Assembly: GCA_031277925.1 (NCBI GenBank) | Contig: JAITLJ010000144.1 | Location: 1-46,791 of the forward strand | DNA from: Prevotellaceae bacterium | Lineage (GTDB): Bacteria > Bacteroidota > Bacteroidia > Bacteroidales > UBA932 | Reading direction: 5' to 3' | Length of the DNA stretch: 46,791 nucleotides | In this document: positions 1 through 9,930 of the stretch, one piece after another | How the letters are laid out: the number at the start of each line of letters is the position of its first letter | Numbering within the stretch: the stretch's first letter is position 1 | Made by a program: the position numbers and the translations under genes | Notes under the pieces: model-generated | What the model was told of the DNA's origin: nothing | The model's database searches: none | The model's input: the letters and a program-made list of their open reading frames with translations, nothing else

Positions 1-33
1 ATAAAAATACCGAGTTTTATACAGATACAGGCA

Positions 34-466
34 GAAATTCGGCAAAATACGAACTTGTTTCTTTATCTTCTTTTGTCTTGATACAAAAGAAGCAAAAAAT
101 CAAGGCTTGCGTTGCCTTCGGCGAACTCGTAAACTCGGTTCTCGGCGACCCGCTAAGCGGCTCGATTGCTAACAGAATAATGTCTCTCTGCGTTCGACGG
201 AATTCTGTTTTAACGCAATCTTCGCCGAAGCGGGTACCCCGCCTGCGAAGTCTATGCCGATCTTTATTGCTATTCATCTTTTGTATTGAATTTGGCTGTA
301 CTTTTCTAATAATCAACATGCAGAAAATTTATTAGAACGTAGAGCAGGCGGCGTTCCCTCAGGTCACAAGCCTAAATCGGAGTTACCGTATAGCGTCGGC
401 TGCTCTTGACTTTTTAGTTACTTTTGTGTCAAGACAAAAGTAACATAAAGAAATAATTGTCCGAAT
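34..466. repeat. Non-coding dispersed-repeat-like element bounded by imperfect ~47-bp inverted repeats (58-104 and 405-453)
   Basis: TTTCTTTATcTTcCTTTTGTCTTGAtACAAAAG..C..AAAAAtTCAAG on the left recurs inverted on the right; interior has several short inverted repeats (AACAGAAT 171-178/ATTCTGTT 202-209; GAGCAG 342-347/CTGCTC 400-405). Related ends recur at ~26942 and ~36445-36355. Confidence 0.6.
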
Positions 467-503
467 TTTTTAATGTTTTAGCTTTGTCCTTTTTTTATAC
501 TAA

Positions 504-588
504 CCCGCCATCAAACTGTAATTTATACAAATTGAATATCAATAAAATATCTTTACAGTTCAGGGTATTTTGATGCCGTTTTGGTATT
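504..588 (-). repeat. Dispersed repeat family B, single copy (inverted relative to 13677-13852)
   Basis: Reverse complement AATACCAAAACGGcATCAAAATA...GATATTTTattGATATTCAATTTgTATAAATTACAGTTTGATGG matches the tandem copies at 13677-13852. Confidence 0.7.
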
Positions 589-694
589 ATTCGTAAGGAG
601 CAACTATTTCACAATTTATAAGGAATGACTATATAAACTACCGTTTGATGGCGTTTTGGTACAAAACAGCCTTAAAATTCGCAATAGAAACAAA

Positions 695-719
695 AAGACG
701 TTACAATATGTAACGTCTT
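695..719 (-). terminator. Rho-independent terminator for the minus-strand ompH/bamA operon
   Basis: AAGACGTTACA-ATA-TGTAACGTCTT, perfect 11-bp arms; followed on the minus strand by TTTTTG. Confidence 0.8.
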
Positions 720-752
720 GAAATAATAAATTTATTTTTTAGATGGACAAAA

Positions 753-1262
753 TCAATTTATTCCTAACTCTTTCTTTACTGCGGATAAAATATTTGTACT
801 TTGCGTTTCATCAACATAATGAACGGCTGTGGATTCAAATACATAAACATATCCGCCGGCTTGGGCTATTTTGTTTATTGCATCGCTTGCTTTTTTCAAT
901 ACGGGCGTAAACAGTTCGTCCTGTTTTTTTGTAAACAATTCTTCGGCTGATGTGTTCTGTTCCTGAAGGCGTCTTTGTATGTTTACTATTTCCTGCGATT
1001 TTACTTCTCTTTTTTCGGTTGTCCATGTGTCGCTGTCTTTTTGAAATTCTGCAAGTTTTCTATTGTATTCAACTTGAATTTCTTCTATGGTTGCAACCAA
1101 TTCTTTGTTGTAGGCGTTTAATTTTTCTTGTGCTGTTTTAAAATCGGGCATTGATTGAATAAGTTCGGTGCGATTTATGTGTGCAAATTTTTGTTGAGCA
1201 AACGTATCGTTTACAAGCATTGCCAATGCAATGACAAATACTGTTTTAAGTAATTTTTTCAT
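753..1262 (-). CDS. OmpH/Skp family periplasmic chaperone (copy 1)
   Basis: Signal peptide MKKLLKTVFVIALAMLVNDTFAQ, Skp-like coiled-coil; adjacent to a second paralogue and bamA. Start refined to internal Met. Confidence 0.85.
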   Translation of the reverse strand: MKKLLKTVFVIALAMLVNDTFAQQKFAHINRTELIQSMPDFKTAQEKLNAYNKELVATIEEIQVEYNRKLAEFQKDSDTWTTEKREVKSQEIVNIQRRLQEQNTSAEELFTKKQDELFTPVLKKASDAINKIAQAGGYVYVFESTAVHYVDETQSTNILSAVKKELGIN

Positions 1263-1310
1263 ACTGTATTTATTTTTAATTTTTATTTGAAAATGCAAAA
1301 GTAATAAATT

Positions 1311-1826
1311 TTATTGTTTATATCCTAATTTTTCAAGAATTTTATCGCTGACGTCATAACGCGAGTTTACATAAATCATTGATGCGTTGTTTGCCAAATC
1401 GAAAATTGTGGCATATCCTCCATCATCGGCAAAGTTTTTTATTGCATTAAAAATTCGTTCTTGAATCGGTTTCAGCAATGCTTCGCGTTTTTTTGTCAAT
1501 TCGCCATCTGGAGCAAAATATTTCTGCTGCAAGGCTTTCACCGCTTTTTCCTTTGAGATGATTTCGTCTTCGCGTTTTTTCTTCATTGCGTCTGTTAGCA
1601 ATGCTTTTTCGGCTTGATATGTTTTATACATTTCATCTACGTTTCTGTATCCATCTTCAACTTCTTTTTGGTATTGAGCCGAAGCTTTTTCCATTTGCTC
1701 CTGCGCCGACTTGTAATTTGGAATTTTTTCCAAAATATATTCTGTATCAACGCATGCATATTTTTGAGCAAATGTCAGTGATGATAACATCATCAATCCT
1801 GCTGATATTAAAATAATTTTTTTCAT
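1311..1826 (-). CDS. OmpH/Skp family periplasmic chaperone (copy 2)
   Basis: MKKIILISAGLMMLSSLTFAQKYACVDTEYILEKIPNYKSAQEQ, OmpH-like. Confidence 0.9.
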   Translation of the reverse strand: MKKIILISAGLMMLSSLTFAQKYACVDTEYILEKIPNYKSAQEQMEKASAQYQKEVEDGYRNVDEMYKTYQAEKALLTDAMKKKREDEIISKEKAVKALQQKYFAPDGELTKKREALLKPIQERIFNAIKNFADDGGYATIFDLANNASMIYVNSRYDVSDKILEKLGYKQ

Positions 1827-1867
1827 AATCTGTATTTTTTTTATTATATAATTTGTGTTTATACTTA

Positions 1868-4381
1868 TTAATCAATTATCGTGCCAATTGAGAAATGGAA
1901 TCTTCCACCGCCTGCGCCATCGGCGTTTTTTACCTTGTCTAATCCGTAGCCCCAGTCAATGCCAAGAATACCTACAATAGGCAAATACAGTCGCAAGCCT
2001 ATACCTACAGAACGTTTAAGCGAGAAAGGATTGAAATCTTGAATCTTGTACCATGAATTTCCTGCTTCAAAAAATGCGAGCGCATAAATACTCGAACTTG
2101 GTTCAAGTATTATGGGATAACGGAGTTCAACAGTGAATTTGGAATAAATATTTGCGGTATTTACGCCGTTTTTCTCTGGTGAAAGCGAATTGTTTTCGTA
2201 TCCGCGCAAACCAACAATTTCCTGTCCATAACGCGTATATCCGCTCATGCCGTCGCCGCCGAGAACATATCCTTCAAATGGCGAATATCCCCATGCTTGG
2301 TTATAATATCCTAAAACGCCAAATTTTGTTTTTGTATGCAAAACTAATTTTTTTGCTGATGACAGCGATGTATATGTTGCAAATCTGAACGTCCATTTAT
2401 GATATTCTATCCATTTGTAACGTTCTGCATCCGATATTTTTGAATAATCCTTATTGCTGCCGAGCAACGAATAGGGTGGCGTGAGCTGTAATCCTATCGA
2501 AAATTCCGAACCTTGACGCGGATAAAATTGCTGGTCGATTGATATGCGCGACAGAGTTAATCCGAAACTCAAATTGTTTGAAGCGCCGTCTGAAAATGTA
2601 AAATAGCTTGCCCAGTCGTGCAAAGTGTATCGCTGATACGATAAATCGCCGCGCAGCATAAAATTATTGTCGGGCCATTTCAATCGTTTTCCCAGTCCTA
2701 TTGATATCCCGAGAACGCTCATCCACTGGTCGGAGTCGCCAAACCAGTACGAGGCGTTGGATTCGTGAGCGAAATATGTAGAAAATGAAAATGTATTCGG
2801 TTTCTTTTTGCCAAACCATGGGTCCATAAAACTCAAACTGAATGTATTATAATATGTGCCGTTTGATTGTCCGCGAAGCGAAAGCGTTTGTCCTTCGCCA
2901 GATGGCACCGGTCGCCATGCGCCTTTTTTGAAAAGGCGCGACATTGCAAAGTTATTGAATGTTACGCCGACAGAACCAACAAACATTCCGCTTCCCCAGC
3001 CGCCCGAAAGCTCGAGCTGGTCGTTAGAAACTTCTTCGAGATTATAAGCAATGTCCACTGTTGAATTTGCTCTGTCGGGCACAACGCTTATGCCTTCGGG
3101 TTTGTTGAACGCTTCGGGGTTGAAATATCCTGATGTTCCCAAACGGCGTATTGATTCGACAATAGCCGTTTTACTGAAAAGTTCGCCGGGCTTTGTATAA
3201 AGTTCGCGCCGTACAACTTCTTCATCTGTTTTGTTGTTTCCGTTGATTGTTATTCTGTTGAAACGCGCCTGATCGTATTCTAATATTCTCATTTCCAAAT
3301 CTATTGAATCTCCTTCAATATTTATTTCTACAGGGTCGAGATAAAAAAACATATAACCCATGTCATTGTATTGAGTTGATACGGAAAGATCATCTTCAAA
3401 CAGCATTTTATTTAGCGTTGATTTGTCATATACATCTCCTTTCTTAAATCCGAGGGTTGCGTTCAAGTGTTCTTCGGGCAATACGGAATTTCCTACCCAT
3501 GTTATATTACGTACAAAATATTGTTTGCCTTCTTCGATCTTTATATCTACGTTTATAAATTTATTGTCGAGAGCATATATTGTGTCCGAAACAATTTTGG
3601 CATCGCGATAGCCTTTTTTATTGTAATATGTGATTATGTTATCCAAATCTTCGTCATATTTTTCTTGAATGTATTTTCCTGAGCGAAAAAGGCTTTTGCG
3701 TTTCGTTTTTTTCATTGTCTTGCGCAGTTTTCTGTCGGAGATGTCGGAATTTCCGTTAAAATTCAGGTTTTTGATTTTTACTTTAAGGTTTTTGTTTATC
3801 ACAAAGGTCAGTGTTGCCGCGTTTTTCACTGTTGTATCGGCACGTTGTATTGCAGAAACTTCGGCATTAAGAAATCCTTTATCGGCAAAGTACATTTTTA
3901 TTAAGCGTTTTGAATTTTCTATCATAAATTCCGAAACTTCCGAGCCTCTGCGAAGTTTAAGTTTTTCGGCAAGGTCGGTTTTATTGCTTTTGCTTATTTT
4001 TGTTCCCGAGCTGCCAACAAATTCCCATTTTGCAAGTCGCGGATTTTCTTGAAGATTTATATCCAGCCAGATTTTATCGTCTTCTATTTTTGTATAGCGC
4101 AGTTCTACTTTAGAAAAATAGCGGTTCAGCCATAATTTTTTCACCAAAAACGACAAGTCTTCGCTTGGCACGGTAATTGTGTCGCCAACGGCAAATCCTG
4201 ATATGGAAAGGATTTGATTTGGGTCAAGAAATTGTAATCCCGAAACTTTCAGTTCCTGTATGACGTATTGTTTGGGATTATTGTAACTTGCTTCTATTGT
4301 ATTTATAGCATCTTGCCCAAGCAAAATATTGCCTGTAAAAAACAGAATAGCGAGTAATTTGAGAGTTAACAGTTTTTTCAT
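1868..4381 (-). CDS. bamA: Outer membrane protein assembly factor BamA (POTRA repeats + beta-barrel)
   Basis: POTRA-like repeats, C-terminal Omp85 barrel (GGDGMSGYTRYGQEIVGLRGYENNSLSP...). ORF-track start (4474) overlaps uppS; MKKLLTLKLLAILFFTGNILLGQ at 4381 is the likely start. Confidence 0.93.
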   Translation of the reverse strand: MKKLLTLKLLAILFFTGNILLGQDAINTIEASYNNPKQYVIQELKVSGLQFLDPNQILSISGFAVGDTITVPSEDLSFLVKKLWLNRYFSKVELRYTKIEDDKIWLDINLQENPRLAKWEFVGSSGTKISKSNKTDLAEKLKLRRGSEVSEFMIENSKRLIKMYFADKGFLNAEVSAIQRADTTVKNAATLTFVINKNLKVKIKNLNFNGNSDISDRKLRKTMKKTKRKSLFRSGKYIQEKYDEDLDNIITYYNKKGYRDAKIVSDTIYALDNKFINVDIKIEEGKQYFVRNITWVGNSVLPEEHLNATLGFKKGDVYDKSTLNKMLFEDDLSVSTQYNDMGYMFFYLDPVEINIEGDSIDLEMRILEYDQARFNRITINGNNKTDEEVVRRELYTKPGELFSKTAIVESIRRLGTSGYFNPEAFNKPEGISVVPDRANSTVDIAYNLEEVSNDQLELSGGWGSGMFVGSVGVTFNNFAMSRLFKKGAWRPVPSGEGQTLSLRGQSNGTYYNTFSLSFMDPWFGKKKPNTFSFSTYFAHESNASYWFGDSDQWMSVLGISIGLGKRLKWPDNNFMLRGDLSYQRYTLHDWASYFTFSDGASNNLSFGLTLSRISIDQQFYPRQGSEFSIGLQLTPPYSLLGSNKDYSKISDAERYKWIEYHKWTFRFATYTSLSSAKKLVLHTKTKFGVLGYYNQAWGYSPFEGYVLGGDGMSGYTRYGQEIVGLRGYENNSLSPEKNGVNTANIYSKFTVELRYPIILEPSSSIYALAFFEAGNSWYKIQDFNPFSLKRSVGIGLRLYLPIVGILGIDWGYGLDKVKNADGAGGGRFHFSIGTIID

Positions 4382-4385
4382 TTTA

Positions 4386-5138
4386 TTAATCTGTATTTTG
4401 TTCGTATTTTTTAATTTGTTCGCTTGTTTTGCCAAATCTTCGTTCACGTTGCTGATAATCATAAATTGCATCAAACAGATGTTGCTTGCGAAAATCGGGC
4501 CACAATGTTTCGGTAAAATAAAATTCGCTGTAAGCAGCCTGCCACAGCAAAAAATTGCTTATACGTTTTTCGCCGCTGGTGCGAATTATCAGTTCGGGAT
4601 CGGGCATATCTTTTGTATAAAGTTTTGATGAAATCAACGTTTCGCTTATTTCATTCGTTTGCATTTTTTTGTCGATAATCTCTTGTACACAGCATTTTAC
4701 ACATTCAATAAATTCTTCGCGCGAGCCGTAATTAAGCGCAAGCGTTAGCGTCAAACCTGTATTTTCGGCTGTAAATATAGTTGCTTTTTTTAATTTTTCC
4801 TGAACTTTGCCGTTCATTTTTGCAATATTGCCTATTGTATTGAGTCGTATTCGGTTTTTATTCAATTCGGGAACTTCCTTTTCTATTGCCGAAACGAGTA
4901 TATTCATCAATTCGTCAATTTCGTCTTGCGGGCGGTTCCAGTTTTCGGTTGAGAAAGTGAAAAGAGTTAAAAATTTTATTCCTATTTCGTTAGCGCCTTC
5001 AACGGTAGAGCGAACAGATGTTAATGCATGACGATGACCGAAAATTCGTTTCAACCCTTGCTGCCGCGCCCAGCGTCCATTGCCATCCATAATTATGGCA
5101 ACATGTTTGGGAACTTTATTTTTATCAAGTCGATACAT
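4386..5138 (-). CDS. uppS: Isoprenyl transferase / undecaprenyl diphosphate synthase
   Basis: VPKHVAIIMDGNGRWARQQGLKRIFGHRHA signature. Confidence 0.96.
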   Translation of the reverse strand: MYRLDKNKVPKHVAIIMDGNGRWARQQGLKRIFGHRHALTSVRSTVEGANEIGIKFLTLFTFSTENWNRPQDEIDELMNILVSAIEKEVPELNKNRIRLNTIGNIAKMNGKVQEKLKKATIFTAENTGLTLTLALNYGSREEFIECVKCCVQEIIDKKMQTNEISETLISSKLYTKDMPDPELIIRTSGEKRISNFLLWQAAYSEFYFTETLWPDFRKQHLFDAIYDYQQRERRFGKTSEQIKKYEQNTD

Positions 5139-5140
5139 TT

Positions 5141-5977
5141 TTACAATTCTTTATTAAATCCTTTATATTGACGTTTTTTTGTGCTTTTATTTGTTTTGTA
5201 CGCTGCGCAGGGCATTTTATCAACAAATCGGTAACTCACTGTCAGTAAAATTGTTGAAACCCAATCTTTGTTGAATATGTTAAACGAAGAGTTGAGGTTT
5301 CGGTTTATATAATAATCTATTTTGTCGGAATTGGTTTTATGAAATACACATTCTACGCCTATTGTCCATTGGTGTGCAGGCGAAAACTTAAACCCGAATC
5401 CCATTGGCAAAATAACGCTCGATGCTGTTTTTGTCGAATCGTATAACATTGGATACATTGCCGTTGCGTTGTTCAAGTAAGGTTGGTTATTGATTTTATT
5501 TTTATCGAAATATGTATATCCTGCTCCTATCATTAAAAAAGGAGTAAAAATTTGTTTTCGTTTTGGGTCAACAGACGAATAAGGGAAAAAATTAAATTCG
5601 GCAAAAGCATCCATATTGTAAAAATTACGTTTAAATGCTAAATTTACTCCTTGCGGAAATCCTTGCAATCCTCCGTCATATTTGCGTGAATCGCCTTTTA
5701 CAATTCCAAATGAAGCTTGAATTCTGATGTTTATATATTTTGTAAAATTATGTCGGTAAAACAATCCGCCTGTCGGGCTAATCATATATGGAACAAAACT
5801 TTCGTTGAAATCGCCGATATAATATGAAATTCCGCCGGCTATGCCTATTTCGCTTTTGTGAACGGGAGTAAGTAACTCATTGCTTTCCTGCGAAAACGTG
5901 GAAACGCAAAATGTTGATAATATTATAGATGTATATATTTTTATTGTTGCTGTCAATTTTTCTAATCTTTTAGTCAA
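5141..5977 (-). CDS. DUF6089 / PorG-like outer membrane beta-barrel protein (candidate T9SS component)
   Basis: HKSEIGIAGGISYYIGDFNES start typical of the family; position next to uppS-bamA-ompH. Confidence 0.7.
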   Translation of the reverse strand: MTKRLEKLTATIKIYTSIILSTFCVSTFSQESNELLTPVHKSEIGIAGGISYYIGDFNESFVPYMISPTGGLFYRHNFTKYINIRIQASFGIVKGDSRKYDGGLQGFPQGVNLAFKRNFYNMDAFAEFNFFPYSSVDPKRKQIFTPFLMIGAGYTYFDKNKINNQPYLNNATAMYPMLYDSTKTASSVILPMGFGFKFSPAHQWTIGVECVFHKTNSDKIDYYINRNLNSSFNIFNKDWVSTILLTVSYRFVDKMPCAAYKTNKSTKKRQYKGFNKEL

Positions 5978-6010
5978 AGTGTAAATAAAATTGCAAAGGT
6001 AATATTTATT

Positions 6011-6919
6011 TTATGTTTTGTCATTATCAGAGTGTTGATAAACGTTAATATCATTACGAATGTCATATCCCCACATCAATTTATTTCTAAGCGTTTTGTA
6101 AAAATTCACGCTGTCGGGTTTTATAATATTTATTTTATACTTTGATTTTTTCACTGAAAATTCCATTTCCGGTTCTACTTCAAACATTTCGTTATCAACG
6201 GTTAACATGGCTTTTTCGCCGCGTGTCTGCAGTTTTATTTTTATTTCAATATCGTCAGATATTACAAACGGACGTATAGCAAGATTGTGAGGAGCAATGG
6301 GAGATATAACAAAATTTGATGCTGTTGGTACAATTATAGGACCTCCAACGCTCATCGAATATGCAGTTGAACCTGTTGGCGTTGCAATTATCAATCCATC
6401 AGACCAGTATTGCGATAAACGTTCGCCGCTTATTTCAACTGTTGTCGAAATAAGAGTAGACATCGTACGCTGCAAAGTAATTTCGTTAAGAGCACATGCT
6501 GAAATATTTTTTTTACCATGCGCCGTAACGTTTATCAACGAGCGGTGTTCGATTTCGTATTTATTATTCAAAATTTCGTCTAATACGAGTCGAAATTCAT
6601 CAACAGATACATTTGCTAAAAATCCTAACGAACCTGTGTTTACGCCAATCATGGGAATACCGGTTTTTCGTACAAAACGCGTAGCTTCCAAAAAGGTTCC
6701 ATCACCGCCAAGACTTACAAAGAAAGAAAAATCGGCGGTCAAATACTTTTCTTCCGAAAAAGTGGAATATTCGCAAAAACCGGATGTGTTTTTCGATAAG
6801 AATTTTGCAAACTTTTCGTAAAGAAAAATCTTACAGTCTTTGGTCTTCAACACATTCAATATCAACAAATAATTATCGATTGAGTTGATAATATTTCTTC
6901 CATAAACAGCTATTTTCAT
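6011..6919 (-). CDS. nadK: NAD kinase
   Basis: [44 protein letters not shown] motifs. Confidence 0.96.
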   Translation of the reverse strand: MKIAVYGRNIINSIDNYLLILNVLKTKDCKIFLYEKFAKFLSKNTSGFCEYSTFSEEKYLTADFSFFVSLGGDGTFLEATRFVRKTGIPMIGVNTGSLGFLANVSVDEFRLVLDEILNNKYEIEHRSLINVTAHGKKNISACALNEITLQRTMSTLISTTVEISGERLSQYWSDGLIIATPTGSTAYSMSVGGPIIVPTASNFVISPIAPHNLAIRPFVISDDIEIKIKLQTRGEKAMLTVDNEMFEVEPEMEFSVKKSKYKINIIKPDSVNFYKTLRNKLMWGYDIRNDINVYQHSDNDKT

Positions 6920-7021
6920 AAATTTGAAATTTTCGGCAAGTTATATTTTTTTTTGTTACAAAAAACTTTTATTTCCATAATAAATACTAATTTTGTAAAC
7001 AAAAATATACAATTTAACATA

Positions 7022-7735
7022 ATGACAAAGTTAAGCGTTAATATAAATAAAATAGCAACTCTGCGGAATTCTCGCGGCGGGAACATTCCCGATGTGTTGC
7101 AGGCAGCCATAGATTGCCAGCGATTTGGCGCACAAGGCATAACCATTCATCCTCGTCCCGACGAGCGCCATATCAAATATTCGGATGTAAAAAATCTGAA
7201 ACCATTGATAATAACAGAATTTAACATCGAAGGAAATCCTGTTCCGAAATTTATTGATTTGGTACTTGAAGTTTGTCCCGATCAGGTTACCTTAGTGCCT
7301 GATACGCACAATCAAATAACTTCAAATGCAGGCTGGAATACACGAAAATACAAGGATTTTTTAAAAAACATTATTTCAATTTTTAAAAAACAGGGAATAC
7401 GAACATCCGTTTTTGTTGATACCGATTTGATTAATGTTTGCTATGCAGCCGAAACAGAAACCAACCGCATTGAACTGTACACCGAACCTTATGCAACAAA
7501 TTTTGCGGCAAATAAAGAAAATGCCATAAAACCCTTTGTCGCCGCAGCAGAAAAAGCAGCAGAACTTGGTTTGGAAATAAATGCAGGACACGATTTGAAC
7601 CTTGCTAACCTGCACTTTTTTTATAAAAACGTTCCTCATCTTTTTGAAGTTTCTATCGGTCATGCCATCATAAGCGATGCGCTGTATTTCGGGCTTGAAA
7701 ATACAATACAACTTTACTTGAAACAATTGAAGTGA
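7022..7735 (+). CDS. pdxJ: Pyridoxine 5'-phosphate synthase
   Basis: [51 protein letters not shown]; upstream TAatTTTG promoter-like box. Confidence 0.96.
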   Translation: MTKLSVNINKIATLRNSRGGNIPDVLQAAIDCQRFGAQGITIHPRPDERHIKYSDVKNLKPLIITEFNIEGNPVPKFIDLVLEVCPDQVTLVPDTHNQITSNAGWNTRKYKDFLKNIISIFKKQGIRTSVFVDTDLINVCYAAETETNRIELYTEPYATNFAANKENAIKPFVAAAEKAAELGLEINAGHDLNLANLHFFYKNVPHLFEVSIGHAIISDALYFGLENTIQLYLKQLK

Positions 7736-7771
7736 AATGTAGTCGGAAGGAAAGTTTTATTTATGAATATT

Positions 7772-8206
7772 TCATATTTTACACGGAATCTTATCAATGC
7801 GCTTTTGATGTCGTCCGCCTTCAAAGGCGGTTGACAGAAATTTTTCAACAATTCCTGCGGCTTCGGTTGCCGAAATAAATCGCGCAGGAAGCGAACATAT
7901 ATTTGCATCGTTGTGTTTTCGTGCAAGAACGGCAATTCCTTCGTTCCAGCAAAGCGCTGCGCGTATTTTTTGATGTTTGTTCAAAGTCATGTTTATACCG
8001 TTTCCCGAACCGCAAATTGCAATTCCGCAATCAACATCGCCGTTTTCGACTGCAAGCGCTAATGGATGCGCAAAATCGGCATAATCAACACTTTCGGTCG
8101 AATTTGTTCCAAAATCAACAATTGTTGTTCCATTTTTCCTTAACAGTTCTATCAAAAACATTTTCAGTTGATAACCTGCATGATCGGCAGCAATTCCTGT
8201 TTTCAT
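7772..8206 (-). CDS. rpiB: Ribose 5-phosphate isomerase B
   Basis: MKTGIAADHAGYQLKMFLIELL...GIAICGSGNGINMTLNK. Confidence 0.95.
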   Translation of the reverse strand: MKTGIAADHAGYQLKMFLIELLRKNGTTIVDFGTNSTESVDYADFAHPLALAVENGDVDCGIAICGSGNGINMTLNKHQKIRAALCWNEGIAVLARKHNDANICSLPARFISATEAAGIVEKFLSTAFEGGRHQKRIDKIPCKI

Positions 8207-8982
8207 TTTATATATTTTTTTTTACAAAGATACATGAAACCATCAATTTTACATCTATAATACATAAATTTTTTACATAAAATTTGCATTATTGTAAAAT
8301 AATATTATAACTTCTTCTATAATTTTACCGTATATTTTTATTCTTCTGTGTGTAATTCAAAAATTTCACATCTTTGCACACAAAAACTATATAGAATAAA
8401 AAATGTATTAATTCATTATATCTATTCATAACGGGATATTTTTACACTTTAATAAGGTTTTAAACGACATATAAAATACACGACCATCAAATTTTTATCT
8501 AAAAAATTTACTTTTACTGAAAATGCTTTTTCAAAAACTTATGTTTATAAAATGTTGAAAGCTTATTAAAAATTTGTTTAATTAAAAAGAATATAAATAA
8601 AATCTTTTTTTTTGATTTTAAAGCCTGTTGCATGTATATAAAAAATTTAAAAATAAAATTAATTTTTACCCTGAATTTTTATCAAAGTTTTCAACATAAA
8701 AAATGATCTTTTTTAATTAATTTTTATAAACAAATACCTTTTCAACATTTGTTTATTTTATAATATAAATGCATAAAACATAATATTTTATATATCTAAT
8801 TTTTGTTTATTATTTTTTTATAAGAAAAAAAGATGTATTTTCGTATAAATTTTCTGACAAAATAAACATTTTATATCTAACAATATCTGTTTTTTTTAAA
8901 AAAAAGATAAAAATAAAAAATATGAATTTAAATGGTATTGTTATTAAAAAAATATTGAAAAACTAATCAAAGGTAGTGAACT

Positions 8983-9909
8983 ATGGATTTTTCGAAAGAA
9001 ATATTGAAGATGAAGAAAGAAAAAAATTGCGTTATTTTATCGCATTTTTATCAAATTGCCGATATTCAAAACATTGCCGATTTTATTGGCGACAGTCTTC
9101 AACTTTCGCAGATAGCAGCTGAAACGACAGCCGATATTATATTATTTTGTGGAGTGAATTTTATGGCTGAAACAGCAAAAATTCTATCGCCTGACAGAAA
9201 AGTGCTTTTGCCCGAACCCGAAGCCGGATGTTCACTTGCCGATTCGTGTAATGTAAACGATTTGAAAGCATTTTTGAAAAATTATCCTGATCACACTGTT
9301 GTATCTTATGTAAATACGAGCGTTGGCGTCAAGGCATTGACCGATATTTGCTGTACATCGAGCAATGCCATAAAAATAATCGAAAATTTGCCTGAAAATG
9401 AGAAAATTGTTTTTTTACCCGACAGAAATTTAGGATCTTACATCAAATCAATCACAAAGCGCGATGATATGGTTGTTTGGAATGGCGCCTGTCATGTACA
9501 CGAAGAATTTTCGGTCGAAAAAATAATAGAATTAAAAAAAGAATATCCCGAAGCCAAAGTATTGGCGCATCCAGAATGTAAAAAAACAGTTTTGATTTTG
9601 GCTGATAAAATAGGTTCTACCGCGGCTTTATTGGAATTTTCAAAAAATGACGGGTGTAAACAGTTTATAGTTGCTACAGAATCGGGAATTTTGCATCAAA
9701 TGCAAATTTCAAGTCCTCAAAAGACATTTATTCCTGCTCCGCCTGTTGATTCGACCTGTGGCTGTAATGATTGTAAATATATGAAAATGGTTACATTAGA
9801 AAAAGTTTACAATACCCTTAAAAATGAAAGTCCCGAAGTTTTAATTGATATAGAACTGATTGAAAAAGCCAAAAAATCAATTTTAAGAATGTTTGAGATG
9901 ACAAAATAA
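8983..9909 (+). CDS. nadA: Quinolinate synthase
   Basis: VILSHFYQIADIQNIADFIGDSLQLSQIA..., conserved Cys residues (PEAGCSLADSC; CGCNDCKYM). Confidence 0.96.
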   Translation: MDFSKEILKMKKEKNCVILSHFYQIADIQNIADFIGDSLQLSQIAAETTADIILFCGVNFMAETAKILSPDRKVLLPEPEAGCSLADSCNVNDLKAFLKNYPDHTVVSYVNTSVGVKALTDICCTSSNAIKIIENLPENEKIVFLPDRNLGSYIKSITKRDDMVVWNGACHVHEEFSVEKIIELKKEYPEAKVLAHPECKKTVLILADKIGSTAALLEFSKNDGCKQFIVATESGILHQMQISSPQKTFIPAPPVDSTCGCNDCKYMKMVTLEKVYNTLKNESPEVLIDIELIEKAKKSILRMFEMTK

Positions 9910-9930
9910 TCGTTAATATTTAGCAATAAG

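Noticed and set aside
17-335. Overlapping ORFs 17..319 (-) and 78..335 (+) as genes
   Set aside because: Both fall within the inverted-repeat-bounded non-coding element; sequence is low-complexity/basic, with no family resemblance and no promoter or RBS signal.
4382-4474. N-terminal 31-aa extension of BamA in the ORF track
   Set aside because: Overlaps the uppS 3' end and precedes a standard signal peptide starting at 4381; not supported as translated.
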